64,000 bases of DNA from Pseudomonadota bacterium (GTDB taxonomy: Bacteria > Pseudomonadota > Gammaproteobacteria > Steroidobacterales > Woeseiaceae). Made by a program: the position numbers and the translations under genes. Under the pieces are notes generated by a model. The model did no database searches. It was not told the origin of the DNA and worked only from the letters and a program-made list of their open reading frames with translations. The stretch is taken from the NCBI GenBank assembly GCA_022563255.1, contig JADFNS010000013.1, positions 1 to 64,000 of the forward strand, given 5' to 3'. Position 1 is the first letter of the stretch; every line of letters begins with the position of its first letter. This document shows, in pieces, positions 48,832-57,477 of this stretch.

Positions 48832-50109
48832 ATGGCTAATGACGATAATAATATATTCAATGTGTTAGCTGCCGATAATGATCCAACCGTTGAACTTGAG
48901 GTAGTCAACGATGAGGCAACCGATGCAGACGCAAATACGTTCAATTCCGAAGATGTCGTGCGCGAAAAAACCATCAGCCAGCTGCAGTTCGACGTCGTGC
49001 AGCTGCGCTCCAGGTGGCGGGGGCTTGAGGCCGAAATCAAGGCACGAGAAGCTCAGACCATCCAACTGCAAAGCGCTATTGATCGCAAAGAAGAAATCAT
49101 CGCCAATCGCGATCACAAGATCCAGTTACTACAGTCCGAAATTCGCCAGCGAGATGAAAATCACCGCTCACTGATCAGGCATTGCGACGAATTGCACCAA
49201 TCGCTGCAAACGGACCGGGGCGAAGCCGCCGATCAACTCGATACCCATCACACGGCCGCCGATTTGCAGCGTCGCCTGGATCAATCCGAGAAATACGCCG
49301 ACGTTCTTCGCAGGCAAATACAGGATCTGACGGAAGAAGTGAGAGAGACAGCGGCCAGAGCCGACGATTTACAGCGGCAACAGAGCACGATTCAGCAACA
49401 GCATGCACAAGAAATTCGCCTGCTGAGGTTCGAACTCGGTGAGGCGCAAAACACGGTCATCGAAGCAGACGATCTGAACAGCAAGCTCTCATCCAATCTG
49501 ATGGACGCGCAGGGCTTCAAGGAGGAAATGGAACGCATGCTTTGCGAGGCCGATGAGCACGCAACGCATAGCATTGAGCAGCTGCAGAAGCAGGTCCGCA
49601 AACTGGCGCGAACGGCGGACTCCTATGAGCAGAAATTGGTGTCGAAAGGACAGGCGATTTCCGTATTGCTAGCCGAACTCGCCAAACAGTCAGAACAAAT
49701 TGATGCGATCGGCGAAATCGACGATGTGATTCACGATATCGACACACGCATGACCGAGCACGAGTCCAGTCAAGACGAACCAGACCAACGCAAAATCGCC
49801 AACAGGGTCACGCGAGTGTTGGTCGGCACCGTGGATGACCAGGTCCTGCGTTTTCCTTTGTTCAAGGACAGGATGACCATTGGGCGGACCGAGGATAATG
49901 ACATCCAGCTAAAGGCAGCCTATATCAGCCGGCGCCACGCTGTAATACAGATCGACGGTGATACTACCCGCATCACAGATTGGGGCAGCAAAAACGGTGT
50001 TTTTGTCAACTCCGACAAAGTATCGGAGCATTTTCTCCATCACGGCGACATCGTCGCCATCGGCGACGCCCGATTTCGCTACGAGGAGCGCAAGAAGCGC
50101 AATTTCTAA
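48832..50109 (+). CDS. Coiled-coil protein with C-terminal FHA domain
   Basis: The 425-residue protein has an acidic N-terminus (residues 1-45), about 260 residues of predicted coiled coil with heptads, a short linker near 310, and a C-terminal FHA domain (about 333-418). The FHA phosphothreonine-binding signatures are visible: MTIGRTEDNDIQL, the serine-arginine-arginine-histidine in AAYISRRHAVI and the asparagine in WGSKNGVFVN. FHA domains bind phosphothreonine, so a partner Ser/Thr kinase would be expected, but none lies nearby apart from srkA 3.5 kb upstream. Function unknown. Confidence 0.85.
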   Translation: MANDDNNIFNVLAADNDPTVELEVVNDEATDADANTFNSEDVVREKTISQLQFDVVQLRSRWRGLEAEIKAREAQTIQLQSAIDRKEEIIANRDHKIQLLQSEIRQRDENHRSLIRHCDELHQSLQTDRGEAADQLDTHHTAADLQRRLDQSEKYADVLRRQIQDLTEEVRETAARADDLQRQQSTIQQQHAQEIRLLRFELGEAQNTVIEADDLNSKLSSNLMDAQGFKEEMERMLCEADEHATHSIEQLQKQVRKLARTADSYEQKLVSKGQAISVLLAELAKQSEQIDAIGEIDDVIHDIDTRMTEHESSQDEPDQRKIANRVTRVLVGTVDDQVLRFPLFKDRMTIGRTEDNDIQLKAAYISRRHAVIQIDGDTTRITDWGSKNGVFVNSDKVSEHFLHHGDIVAIGDARFRYEERKKRNF

Positions 50110-50199
50110 ATATGTCGCACGAACTGTGAGGGCCTTCACGGTCTTATGACCGGTCTTGATCTATCGTCTTCTGAACTACATGGAACGTGAAACAGAACA

Positions 50200-50493
50200 A
50201 TGATCAGCACAGCCGCAAGGAAGCCTGTAACACCGTCCGAAGCTCAGCACATAAGCCGCAACGAGAGCCACATCGCAGCAAAGAAAATCTGGATTCCAAA
50301 GCTCCTGTACGACGCGCTGCCCTACTTCTACCTGACGTCCGGATTTGCCGCGTTCTTCGCTACGCTGTATATCAGCGAGTGGTTTTGGGTCCTTCCGCAT
50401 TACCTGTTGTTTTCCGCTATCTGCATAAATCTGGGCATCGTTGTTTACAGACGCCGCAACCGTAGCGCTGAGTCTCCGCCGGCCAGCGGTTAA
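50200..50493 (+). CDS. Small membrane protein of unknown function
   Basis: The 97-residue product has a polar N-terminus and two predicted membrane helices (about residues 42-60 and 64-84), then a basic tail RRRNR. No family recognised. It lies 90 bases after the FHA gene, on the same strand, and another small membrane protein gene follows. The Shine-Dalgarno sequence is weak, so the start is uncertain. Confidence 0.6.
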   Translation: MISTAARKPVTPSEAQHISRNESHIAAKKIWIPKLLYDALPYFYLTSGFAAFFATLYISEWFWVLPHYLLFSAICINLGIVVYRRRNRSAESPPASG

Positions 50494-50519
50494 TCGCAAC
50501 GTCACCATTTGAACGAGTC

Positions 50520-50864
50520 TTGACCTCATCGCGGAGGTGGGCAACGATAGCGGCCACCGTGACTAAGCCAACGAAACCTTCGCAACTCAGACGCCGGATC
50601 ACCAAGGAATCTGCATTGCTTTCGATTTTGCTCTTCGTTGGCATTGTTTTGATGCCAATCGCGATATACGCGGTCGGCCGGGATGTTTTCGGCACGTATG
50701 GCAACCTGGGATTCGGCAGTTTCTACAACGTGCTCAGCGGAAAAATCCGCGATGGCGACCTCGTCGCCTGGTTTCTTGTCTTATCGCCTTATCTCGCCTG
50801 GCAATGCCTGCGACTGACAGCATTCGCCTGGAGGGCCGCCGGCCGCCCGGAAAAAACATCCTGA
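50520..50864 (+). CDS. Small membrane protein of unknown function
   Basis: The 114-residue frame has two hydrophobic segments, one after ITKESALLSILLF and one around LVAWFLVLSPYLAW, and basic ends. The start is doubtful: a TTG at 50520 opens the frame, while a GTG at 50559 would give MTKPTKPSQLRRRITKES and may be the real one. No family is recognised. It follows another small membrane protein gene with 26 bases between. Confidence 0.5.
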   Translation: MTSSRRWATIAATVTKPTKPSQLRRRITKESALLSILLFVGIVLMPIAIYAVGRDVFGTYGNLGFGSFYNVLSGKIRDGDLVAWFLVLSPYLAWQCLRLTAFAWRAAGRPEKTS

Positions 50865-50883
50865 TTAAATCGGTTGCGCCTGA

Positions 50884-50905
50884 TAGTGTGACGTGCATCA
50901 CACTT
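50884..50905 (+). promoter_or_regulatory. CRP/Vfr-type binding site
   Basis: TGTGA (50887-50891), six bases and TCACA (50898-50902) match the CRP core consensus exactly, with extended symmetry on both sides (AGTGTGA and TCACACT). A TATAAA-like -10 box at 50941-50946 would put the site centre near -59, the usual class I spacing. The downstream gene starts at 51004. Confidence 0.65.
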
Positions 50906-51003
50906 TTGGCAGAAAAACGCCAATTGTCAGGACATTACCCTATAAAATAGTTCGGTCTGGCGAATTCACAAGCGCGCAGCATCGACACCCCCAACACCCG
51001 ATT

Positions 51004-51372
51004 ATGATGGCGAAATTTAAAAACTGGCTGAAACGACGATCTGCAGCCAATGAACCACTTCCGCCGCCAGACTTGCGCAAAGCCGGCGCGTACATCCCTC
51101 CTCGTCTCAGAGAATCCACCAAGTCTTCGGCCCCTGAAAAATTTGACGTCGTCGATTCGGATGACGATCTCGCGAGCACGATCGATGCCGAGGGAGACGG
51201 CAAGAACGTCCTGATTCGCAACAAATACGTCCGCGAAGATACCGGCACCCACGAGACCCTGAAAATCCTTGATGACTCACTAATAGACTCCGGCGAGGAA
51301 ACAGGGCTCGACCCATACAATACCGGCGGCTTTGATCGCTCCAAAAACTGGGACAAGCGCTTTCGCAAGTAA
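51004..51372 (+). CDS. Small acidic cytoplasmic protein of unknown function
   Basis: The 122-residue product starts MMAKFKNWLKRRS, a short basic amphipathic start, followed by a proline-rich stretch and an acidic middle (DVVDSDDDLASTIDAEGDG). The C-terminus YNTGGFDRSKNWDKRFRK is basic and probably disordered. I recognise no family. The ATG pair at 51004-51009 is chosen over the longer frame from 50893 because the latter would run through the putative promoter. Confidence 0.65.
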   Translation: MMAKFKNWLKRRSAANEPLPPPDLRKAGAYIPPRLRESTKSSAPEKFDVVDSDDDLASTIDAEGDGKNVLIRNKYVREDTGTHETLKILDDSLIDSGEETGLDPYNTGGFDRSKNWDKRFRK

Positions 51373-51418
51373 ATTCCTTCGTGCTAGTCTGCGATGCCCG
51401 ACTTAGTGGACAATCAGA

Positions 51419-51961
51419 GTGTCATTGCGAATTTCTTTCGAACTCGACGAAGACGATCTGCAGCACTTCCGGCTGATCATGGAGCAGGCCAGACAAACGG
51501 CGTCGCGCCTGCCACCAGAGGATATCGTGGCCGCGGCCGAAGAATTGCTCAAAGATGTCGAAGGCAGAACGGTACCCGGATTCATCGTCGATCGCCTGCA
51601 AAAGCTCGAATTGATGATCCGCATGTTGTCCGATATCGAATGGCGTTTGCCGCATCAGGAGGCATCCCGCGTTCTGCATGCGCTTGCCTACTTCGCCGAG
51701 CCCGAAGATTTGATTCCCGACCATATCCCAGGACTGGGCTTTCTGGACGACGCAATCATGATTGAACTCGTTGTCCGGGAACTGCGACACGAGATCGAGG
51801 CCTATCAGGATTTCCGCAAATACCGCGAGCGACTTGAGCGCGAACAGGGACATGCTGTCGCCGCCAGCAGGAAGGGATGGCTGGACGATCGCCGCAAGGA
51901 ATTGCAAAAACGTATGCGCAGACGCCGCAAACGCGGCGTCGGATCGCCGTTTTCAGGCTGA
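51419..51961 (+). CDS. DUF1232/YkvA-like domain protein
   Basis: The 180-residue product contains the DUF1232 hallmark PDHIPGLGFLDDAIMIELVV near residue 99, which corresponds to the D-x-I-P-D-x-I-P-G-x-G-x-x-D-D motif of YkvA-like proteins. The N-terminal half is helical with an acidic start, and the C-terminus is strongly basic (RKELQKRMRRRRKRG). No function is established for the domain. It lies 46 bases after the small acidic protein gene and may share its CRP-type promoter. Confidence 0.75.
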   Translation: MSLRISFELDEDDLQHFRLIMEQARQTASRLPPEDIVAAAEELLKDVEGRTVPGFIVDRLQKLELMIRMLSDIEWRLPHQEASRVLHALAYFAEPEDLIPDHIPGLGFLDDAIMIELVVRELRHEIEAYQDFRKYRERLEREQGHAVAASRKGWLDDRRKELQKRMRRRRKRGVGSPFSG

Positions 51962-52246
51962 ATTTGGCCAGTAGTGCCAGCCGGTGAGCGCCAGTCCACC
52001 CCACATCGCGAGCTGCACCCAGTAGCGCACCGCTGATTTTTTCAAAAGTGTGTAGAAACTCAGCGCCGATATCAGTGTCATAGCTACAAAGATTGAGATG
52101 CTTTCAAGCAAAGGGTCAAATTCACGCTGCAAGCGCGGATATTCGTCGCCAAGGACCAGTACGACGATAATAACCCCGCCCAAACTGACCATAATCGCGA
52201 AGCAGGATCCGAGGATCATGAGTGTTACAACGGTCAGCGGTCGCAT
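51953..52246 (-). CDS. Small membrane protein of unknown function
   Basis: The 97-residue product has three predicted helices (about residues 6-31, 48-66 and 74-92) and an acidic loop (DEYPRLQREFDPLLE). No family recognised. Its stop overlaps the end of the DUF1232 gene by nine bases, and it diverges from prc. Confidence 0.65.
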   Translation of the reverse strand: MRPLTVVTLMILGSCFAIMVSLGGVIIVVLVLGDEYPRLQREFDPLLESISIFVAMTLISALSFYTLLKKSAVRYWVQLAMWGGLALTGWHYWPNSA

Positions 52247-52303
52247 TAAAAGCTTCCATTTCGGTGATAAGCATTCGGGACATAAGGTCCATTATGACGA
52301 ATA

Positions 52304-52320
52304 CACCCTTGATCAAAGGG
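52304..52320. repeat. Inverted repeat upstream of prc
   Basis: Perfect six-base arms ACCCTT (52304-52309) and AAGGGT (52315-52320) surround five bases (GATCA) in the 130-base gap between the divergent genes. It could be an operator; no regulator is indicated. Confidence 0.4.
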
Positions 52321-52376
52321 TTCGAGACAACTAGCCTAGCCGAATTGGACCGATTGCAAAACTGTATTTGAGTGAT

Positions 52377-54524
52377 ATGGAGAAAACTTTGACGAAATTC
52401 GAACAGCGCCGCGCCCGTGGATTTGCCATAGCGTTGCTTACCCTCTTGTCTCTGCCTGCTTTTAGCAGTCCCGCAGGCAATGCATCGGCTGTCGAAGATA
52501 ATAACTTTCTCTATCCCGAACAACGTCACGAAGAAATTGGTGAGCTGGTCGCTCAATTCATACAGAATTCCCATTACAACCGGGTCCCAGTCGATGACAA
52601 ACTCTCATCGAGAGTTTTGGATGACTACATCGAAAATCTGGACCGCAACAGGATGTACCTGCTGGCGAGCGATATTGAGTACTTCGAACGCTACCGTTTC
52701 GAGCTTGATGATATTGTCAAGAGCAAACCGCTCGATCCTGTTTACGAAATATTTGAGGTTTACCAGACACGTGTACGCGAACGCCTCAGCTTCGCACTGG
52801 CGCAGCTCGAAACAGAACCAGACTTCACCGTGGACATCGAGTATCAGTTCGACCGGACAGAAGAACCCTGGGCGCTCGACACGCAAGAACTTGACGCGAT
52901 ATGGAGCAGACGGGTCGTAAATGACGCGCTGTCGCTTGCGCTGGAAAACGAACCCTGGGAAAAAATACGGGCAGTCCTGACCAAACGCTATACCGGATTT
53001 ATCCGGCGTCTGGATCAGGTCAACAATGACGATGTCTTCGAGCGGTTCATGAACACATTTGCCCACACCGTCGATCCGCATTCCAGTTATCTCTCGCCGC
53101 GCAACGCCGATGAATATCGAATTCAAATGAGCCTGTCTTATGTCGGTATCGGGGCGACACTGCAAACGGAAGACGACTTCGTCAAAATCGTGAATATCAT
53201 CCGCGGAGGCCCTGCCGATTTTGACGGTGAACTGCGGCGTGACGACCGAATCACGGCAGTAGCCCAGGGCTTCGAAGAAGAATTCGTTGACGTTATCGGC
53301 TGGCGACTCGACGATGTCGTGGACCTTATCCGTGGTCCGAAGAAGTCCGTTGTGCGCCTGCAGATTATTCCCGCAAACTCAGTGCCGGGTAGCCCAAAAC
53401 AAGTCATCTCCCTGGTTCGCGGCCCGGTAAAACTCGAAGAACAGGCCGCGAAAAGCAAGATCGTCACTGTTCCTCACAGCGGCGGCGAACGGTCCATCGG
53501 CATCATCGAAGTCCCCGGCTTCTATCGCGACTACCGCGCGCTGACGAGCGGCGACACCAACTACACGAGTGTTACCAAGGATGTAAAACGGCTGATTGGC
53601 GAACTCGAGGACGAAGGAATAGATGGCCTGATCATCGATATGCGCGGCAATGGGGGCGGGCATCTGAACGAAGCCACGGCGCTTTCAGGTTTGTTCATTG
53701 ACAACGGCCCCATCGTCCAGCTGAGAAACTCGATCGATGTCAGTCTCCATCCGATTCAGCGTATTGACTCTCCGGACCCGGTCGCACGCGTAGCGTATAA
53801 CGGACCGCTGGCAGTGCTTGTTGATCGTTTCAGCGCGTCGGCATCCGAGATTTTCGCAGGCGCAATTCAGGACTATTCGCGAGGCGTAATCATCGGACAG
53901 CAGACCTTCGGTAAAGGAACCGTACAAAACCTTTACTCACTGGACCAGTATTCACGCAGTAACGACGGCCAAAGATTTGGCCAGCTGACACTGACGATCG
54001 GCAAGTATTACCGGATAACCGGCGCCAGCACGCAGCACCGCGGCGTCCATCCCGATATCGTCTTGCCGTCGAGCATCGATACGAAACTGGTTGGTGAGAG
54101 CGCGCGCGAAAACGCCCTGCCATGGGACACGATTGAAACCACACGCTTTAAGGCTGGCGACCCGCTGACCAGCATGATCGAGTCTCTGGTTACCCGTCAT
54201 ACCGAACGCTCGAAAGACGATCCGAATTTCGAGTACCAGTTGGATCGTATTCGCGCCAGCAAGCGAATCCGTGAACAGAAAACCGTTTCTCTGGATATAA
54301 ATGCAAGACGCGCAACACGTGAAGGTGAACTCACCGCAACGTTGAACCGAGAAAATAATCGTCGCGTCGCGATGGGCCTGGAGCGACTGGAAAGTCTTGA
54401 CGACTTCGACGACGAAGAATTCCCCGATATTCAGCTTGATCAGGCGGCAAAAATAGTGGCCGATATGGCTGCCCTGCGGAAAGTGAGTTCGCTTACAGCT
54501 CAAACGGCGCAGATGCGGCCCTGA
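52377..54524 (+). CDS. prc: Tail-specific (C-terminal processing) protease Prc
   Basis: This periplasmic serine protease trims C-termini of envelope proteins and, in E. coli, degrades SsrA-tagged periplasmic substrates and the murein hydrolase MepS. The 715-residue precursor has a signal peptide, a PDZ domain (about residues 240-320) and an S41 protease domain. The catalytic serine in DRFSASASE is about residue 488 and the lysine in TFGKGTVQ about 513. The ATG at 52377 is preferred over a TTG at 52368. An NlpC/P60 (MepS-like) lipoprotein gene lies 5 kb upstream. Confidence 0.95.
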   Translation: MEKTLTKFEQRRARGFAIALLTLLSLPAFSSPAGNASAVEDNNFLYPEQRHEEIGELVAQFIQNSHYNRVPVDDKLSSRVLDDYIENLDRNRMYLLASDIEYFERYRFELDDIVKSKPLDPVYEIFEVYQTRVRERLSFALAQLETEPDFTVDIEYQFDRTEEPWALDTQELDAIWSRRVVNDALSLALENEPWEKIRAVLTKRYTGFIRRLDQVNNDDVFERFMNTFAHTVDPHSSYLSPRNADEYRIQMSLSYVGIGATLQTEDDFVKIVNIIRGGPADFDGELRRDDRITAVAQGFEEEFVDVIGWRLDDVVDLIRGPKKSVVRLQIIPANSVPGSPKQVISLVRGPVKLEEQAAKSKIVTVPHSGGERSIGIIEVPGFYRDYRALTSGDTNYTSVTKDVKRLIGELEDEGIDGLIIDMRGNGGGHLNEATALSGLFIDNGPIVQLRNSIDVSLHPIQRIDSPDPVARVAYNGPLAVLVDRFSASASEIFAGAIQDYSRGVIIGQQTFGKGTVQNLYSLDQYSRSNDGQRFGQLTLTIGKYYRITGASTQHRGVHPDIVLPSSIDTKLVGESARENALPWDTIETTRFKAGDPLTSMIESLVTRHTERSKDDPNFEYQLDRIRASKRIREQKTVSLDINARRATREGELTATLNRENNRRVAMGLERLESLDDFDDEEFPDIQLDQAAKIVADMAALRKVSSLTAQTAQMRP

Positions 54525-54551
54525 GCGGGATATCTTGTGTGGCCCACGCTG

Positions 54552-54575
54552 GGTGTTATACTCGACTATAACACC
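54552..54575. repeat. Palindrome ahead of a small exported protein gene
   Basis: Perfect nine-base arms (54552-54560 and 54567-54575) are separated by six bases. The whole 24-base element is symmetric except at one internal pair, and it contains TATACT, a good -10 box. It looks like an operator overlapping a promoter, 15 bases before the next ATG. Confidence 0.6.
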
Positions 54576-54589
54576 TACCGGAGTGGACG

Positions 54590-54922
54590 ATGGCAGACCG
54601 GCGCCTTACGCCGAAACGAGGTAAATCCAGCGCTGCAGGCGCAGCGTTTCTTGTGGCTGCCCTGTTCGCGCTCCCGGTTCTCGCCGCATCGACCCTGCAC
54701 GATCCCGCTGACAAGGCCACGCTTGACGTCCCCGACCATCTGTTAGCACCGGGCGCGGCGGCGGCAATTCTCGAAGCGTTCCGCACCGACCCGCTGACCG
54801 ATATGGCCAAGCGTGAAAAGGACAAGCCGGAATCGGAGCCTGTTATGGAGACTCGGTTGCCGGGCGTATCTGACGAGGACCAGTCACGTTTCAAAAAGCG
54901 CATGTACCGCCGCGACATTTAG
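54590..54922 (+). CDS. Small exported protein of unknown function
   Basis: The 110-residue precursor has a signal peptide (AAGAAFLVAALFALPVLAAS) with a likely cleavage after VLA-A near residue 33. The mature part is about 77 residues, charged and probably partly disordered. A GGAGTGG ribosome-binding site is well placed before the ATG. No family is recognised. It stands directly behind the palindromic promoter region. Confidence 0.7.
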   Translation: MADRRLTPKRGKSSAAGAAFLVAALFALPVLAASTLHDPADKATLDVPDHLLAPGAAAAILEAFRTDPLTDMAKREKDKPESEPVMETRLPGVSDEDQSRFKKRMYRRDI

Positions 54923-54931
54923 CGCCCTGCG

Positions 54932-55963
54932 TTAACGGCTGAGAATTTTCGCAATTCCAAAGTAGTTGTCACCCAGCAAGTTTACGTCTTGCTGGCGAAC
55001 GACTCCGTTCGCGTCGATATCAAAAACGGTCGCAACGCTCCCTGGAATCGGCGTCGCGTCGTCTGACCTTCTAAACAGCGCGTGCTCGGTAATCAGTTTT
55101 GCCCGTTTTTGTAAAACATCGGCATGATCCGTCATGCCTTCCATCGAATCCCAGCGTCTCTCGAGACGCTCAATTAGCCGGTCGCAATCGGATTTGTCGC
55201 CATAGTTGACCGCACCCACGCTCTTTTCACCCGCTTCCTTCGCGAGATTAACAAGATTGTCCTCATCAAAATGCAAATACAATTGCTGCGCATACGACAG
55301 GATCATGAAATTTATCGCCCGTTTCACCGCCAGGTTCAGACCCTGGCACTCGGGAGCGTCGAGATTGTAATTGCTTTCCAGGGCCTGGAGCAATTCAGTT
55401 TCTCTGCCCTGGCCCAATTCAATCCGTGCCGCAATCTGGTCGATATTCGCGGCCAGACGGCGACCACGAAAAATCTTGCTGATGCCGTTCATGGTCATGA
55501 GTCTGTGGCGCTCCGATTGCAGCCGGTCCTCCATCAGCTGAACTTGCAAGCGCTGCTCACCGATTTCCCTTTCTATACCGGCAGCGGTCTCATCGCGGCC
55601 CTCGTTCCATGCCTTCACAGCAAGGCCGTGAATCCGCTTCTCGCGCTGCTGTTTGAGCTGCTCCGCAAAACGCGCCAGTTTCGACTTGCAATGACCCGCG
55701 AGTCTGCGCAGTTGATAAAATGCGACTACGTTGTGAACCCACTCGCGATCCAGCAGCAGGTTCTCCAGATGGTCGATTCTTTGCTGCACGCGTGCGGTCG
55801 CCCCTTCGTGATGCTTAACTCGGTCCTGTAGCCGATATTTTTCCTCACGCAGTACGGCGAACTCTTTCTTGAGCTCGGCACGGTTCCGAAACAGATCCAG
55901 CAGCTTATCGCTGCCTTTGGTCTCTTCCGGTGCCGTTTTAAATATTTCTGACAGGCTCGCCAA
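54932..55963 (-). CDS. Coiled-coil protein of unknown function
   Basis: The 343-residue protein is predicted to be soluble and largely helical. Residues 25-160 form a long coiled coil with frequent heptads (LREEKYRLQDRVKHHEGATA as one segment). A second helical domain follows around 175-260 (INFMILSYAQQLYLHFDEDN), and a small C-terminal beta-rich end has DIDANGVVRQQDVNLLGDNY. I recognise no named family. It is oriented toward the small exported protein gene, with their stops nine bases apart. Confidence 0.7.
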   Translation of the reverse strand: MASLSEIFKTAPEETKGSDKLLDLFRNRAELKKEFAVLREEKYRLQDRVKHHEGATARVQQRIDHLENLLLDREWVHNVVAFYQLRRLAGHCKSKLARFAEQLKQQREKRIHGLAVKAWNEGRDETAAGIEREIGEQRLQVQLMEDRLQSERHRLMTMNGISKIFRGRRLAANIDQIAARIELGQGRETELLQALESNYNLDAPECQGLNLAVKRAINFMILSYAQQLYLHFDEDNLVNLAKEAGEKSVGAVNYGDKSDCDRLIERLERRWDSMEGMTDHADVLQKRAKLITEHALFRRSDDATPIPGSVATVFDIDANGVVRQQDVNLLGDNYFGIAKILSR

Positions 55964-56115
55964 GACTACCTCGCTTTACATAATCCGAACGCGCCTGACA
56001 TAAGCCCGGCACGCCACAAGCGTCAATCATGACAAGTGCCAAGGCGCGAAGCTCCGACTGAATCGACAGTTTTGAAATCTGGCCTAAGGCAGAAAATAGC
56101 CCTTAAATGAAGCCG

Positions 56116-56574
56116 CTACCAGCGATCAAGGATCAGGTGACCCTGGTCGTACAGATACTCCAGCCATTTGTTCAGGATGATATTGCGACCCCAGCGAACA
56201 TGGAGTTCCTTGCGATGGCCCCGCACCAGGTGGCTCAATGTGCCTTTCCCACGCTGTTTGCCAATCGCTGTGACCTCCGCAAGTTGTCCGTCCAGATACA
56301 CACGCAGGGTCATGTCCGGTTTGATCAACAACCCATCAGAAGTCTTCAGGTAGTAGGTCAGCGACAACGTGACCGTGTAGCGGCCTCGTTCGATAATTTC
56401 CATGTGCAAATCGCTGGCACCGGCCACTCGTGACCGAAAACAGCCATCCAACTGATCAATATCCGGAATGAGTCGCAGTAATCGAAGATAGTTGCTTTCA
56501 TAGAGCGCCATCAATCCGGTGAAGCTTTTCGGCCTCACAATGGTCTCTGGAACGAGGTAGGAATCGAGCGTCAT
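56116..56574 (-). CDS. DUF1249 family protein (YqiB-like)
   Basis: The 152-residue protein shows the DUF1249 pattern: LMALYESNYLRLLRLIPDID near residue 22, the aromatic YTVTLSLTYYL strand and the C-terminal RKELHVRWGRNIILNKWLEY. Members are conserved in gammaproteobacteria without a defined function, often near nudF or cpdA. Here it stands downstream of ppsR on the same strand, 32 bases away. Confidence 0.85.
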   Translation of the reverse strand: MTLDSYLVPETIVRPKSFTGLMALYESNYLRLLRLIPDIDQLDGCFRSRVAGASDLHMEIIERGRYTVTLSLTYYLKTSDGLLIKPDMTLRVYLDGQLAEVTAIGKQRGKGTLSHLVRGHRKELHVRWGRNIILNKWLEYLYDQGHLILDRW

Positions 56575-56606
56575 ACTGCCAATATTACAGCAGGCGAAGT
56601 CGAATA

Positions 56607-57431
56607 TCAGGGTCGAACTCGACGCTCAACCCCTGTACTATCAAGGATTCTGCTCGAAATTTCTTCGATCGAAAATTCGGTCGTGTCAACGTACGGTATG
56701 CCGTAACGGCGAAATATCTTTTGCGTTTCGCGAATCTCAAATCGTATTTGTTGACTGGACGAATACTTGCCCATCGGGCGTCTTTCCTTGCGGATTTGCA
56801 GCAGTCGTTCTGGCGCAATCGACAAGCCAAATAACTTCTCTTTTTGTTGCACCAGAAATTCCGGCAGCTTGCCGCTCTCGAATTCCTCGTCTGTCAGTGG
56901 ATAATTGGCCGCAAACACTCCGTACTGCAATGCGAGATAAAGGCATGTCGGCGTCTTCCCGGACCTCGATACCCCGATCAGAATAAGGTCCGCAACCTCG
57001 TAATTACGACTGATACCCCCATCATCATTGGCCAGCGCGAAGTTGGTTGCCTCAATACGCTTCATGTACGCATCGATGTCGCTCATGCCATGCGCGCGCC
57101 CAGGCTCGTAGCTCGGTTCTTCTCCCAGCTCCGCGGCGAGGGGCGTCAGAAACACATCGAAGATATCGAGGTGCAAGCCATTGGCCTCTTTCAGTATCTC
57201 TCTGTATTCGTCCTGGACCAATGTCGAAAATACGATGGGCTTCGGCGCGCCGGATTCCTGCACTGCATTGATAGTACGCACAGCCGCTCTCGCCTTGTCT
57301 TCGGTATCAATAAATGGCACAGTCATTTGCCGAAAGTTTCGACTTGAGAACTGCGTTAGCAAGCTGTGTCCCAGCGTTTCCGCGGTGACGCCGGTCTGAT
57401 CCGATAGAAAAAATACGGTGCGCTCTTCCAT
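56607..57431 (-). CDS. ppsR: PEP synthase regulatory protein (bifunctional kinase/phosphorylase)
   Basis: This DUF299-family enzyme inactivates PEP synthase by ADP-dependent phosphorylation and reactivates it by phosphate-dependent phosphorolysis. The 274-residue product has the P-loop GVSRSGKT at residues 153-160 and the conserved start FFLSDQTGVTAETLGHSLL. It diverges from its target gene ppsA with 46 bases between the starts, the standard arrangement. Confidence 0.96.
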   Translation of the reverse strand: MEERTVFFLSDQTGVTAETLGHSLLTQFSSRNFRQMTVPFIDTEDKARAAVRTINAVQESGAPKPIVFSTLVQDEYREILKEANGLHLDIFDVFLTPLAAELGEEPSYEPGRAHGMSDIDAYMKRIEATNFALANDDGGISRNYEVADLILIGVSRSGKTPTCLYLALQYGVFAANYPLTDEEFESGKLPEFLVQQKEKLFGLSIAPERLLQIRKERRPMGKYSSSQQIRFEIRETQKIFRRYGIPYVDTTEFSIEEISSRILDSTGVERRVRP

Positions 57432-57477
57432 ACGCTGGATTGTCCATTTCCTGCCACGAAAAACAAGGGAGTAAAAC

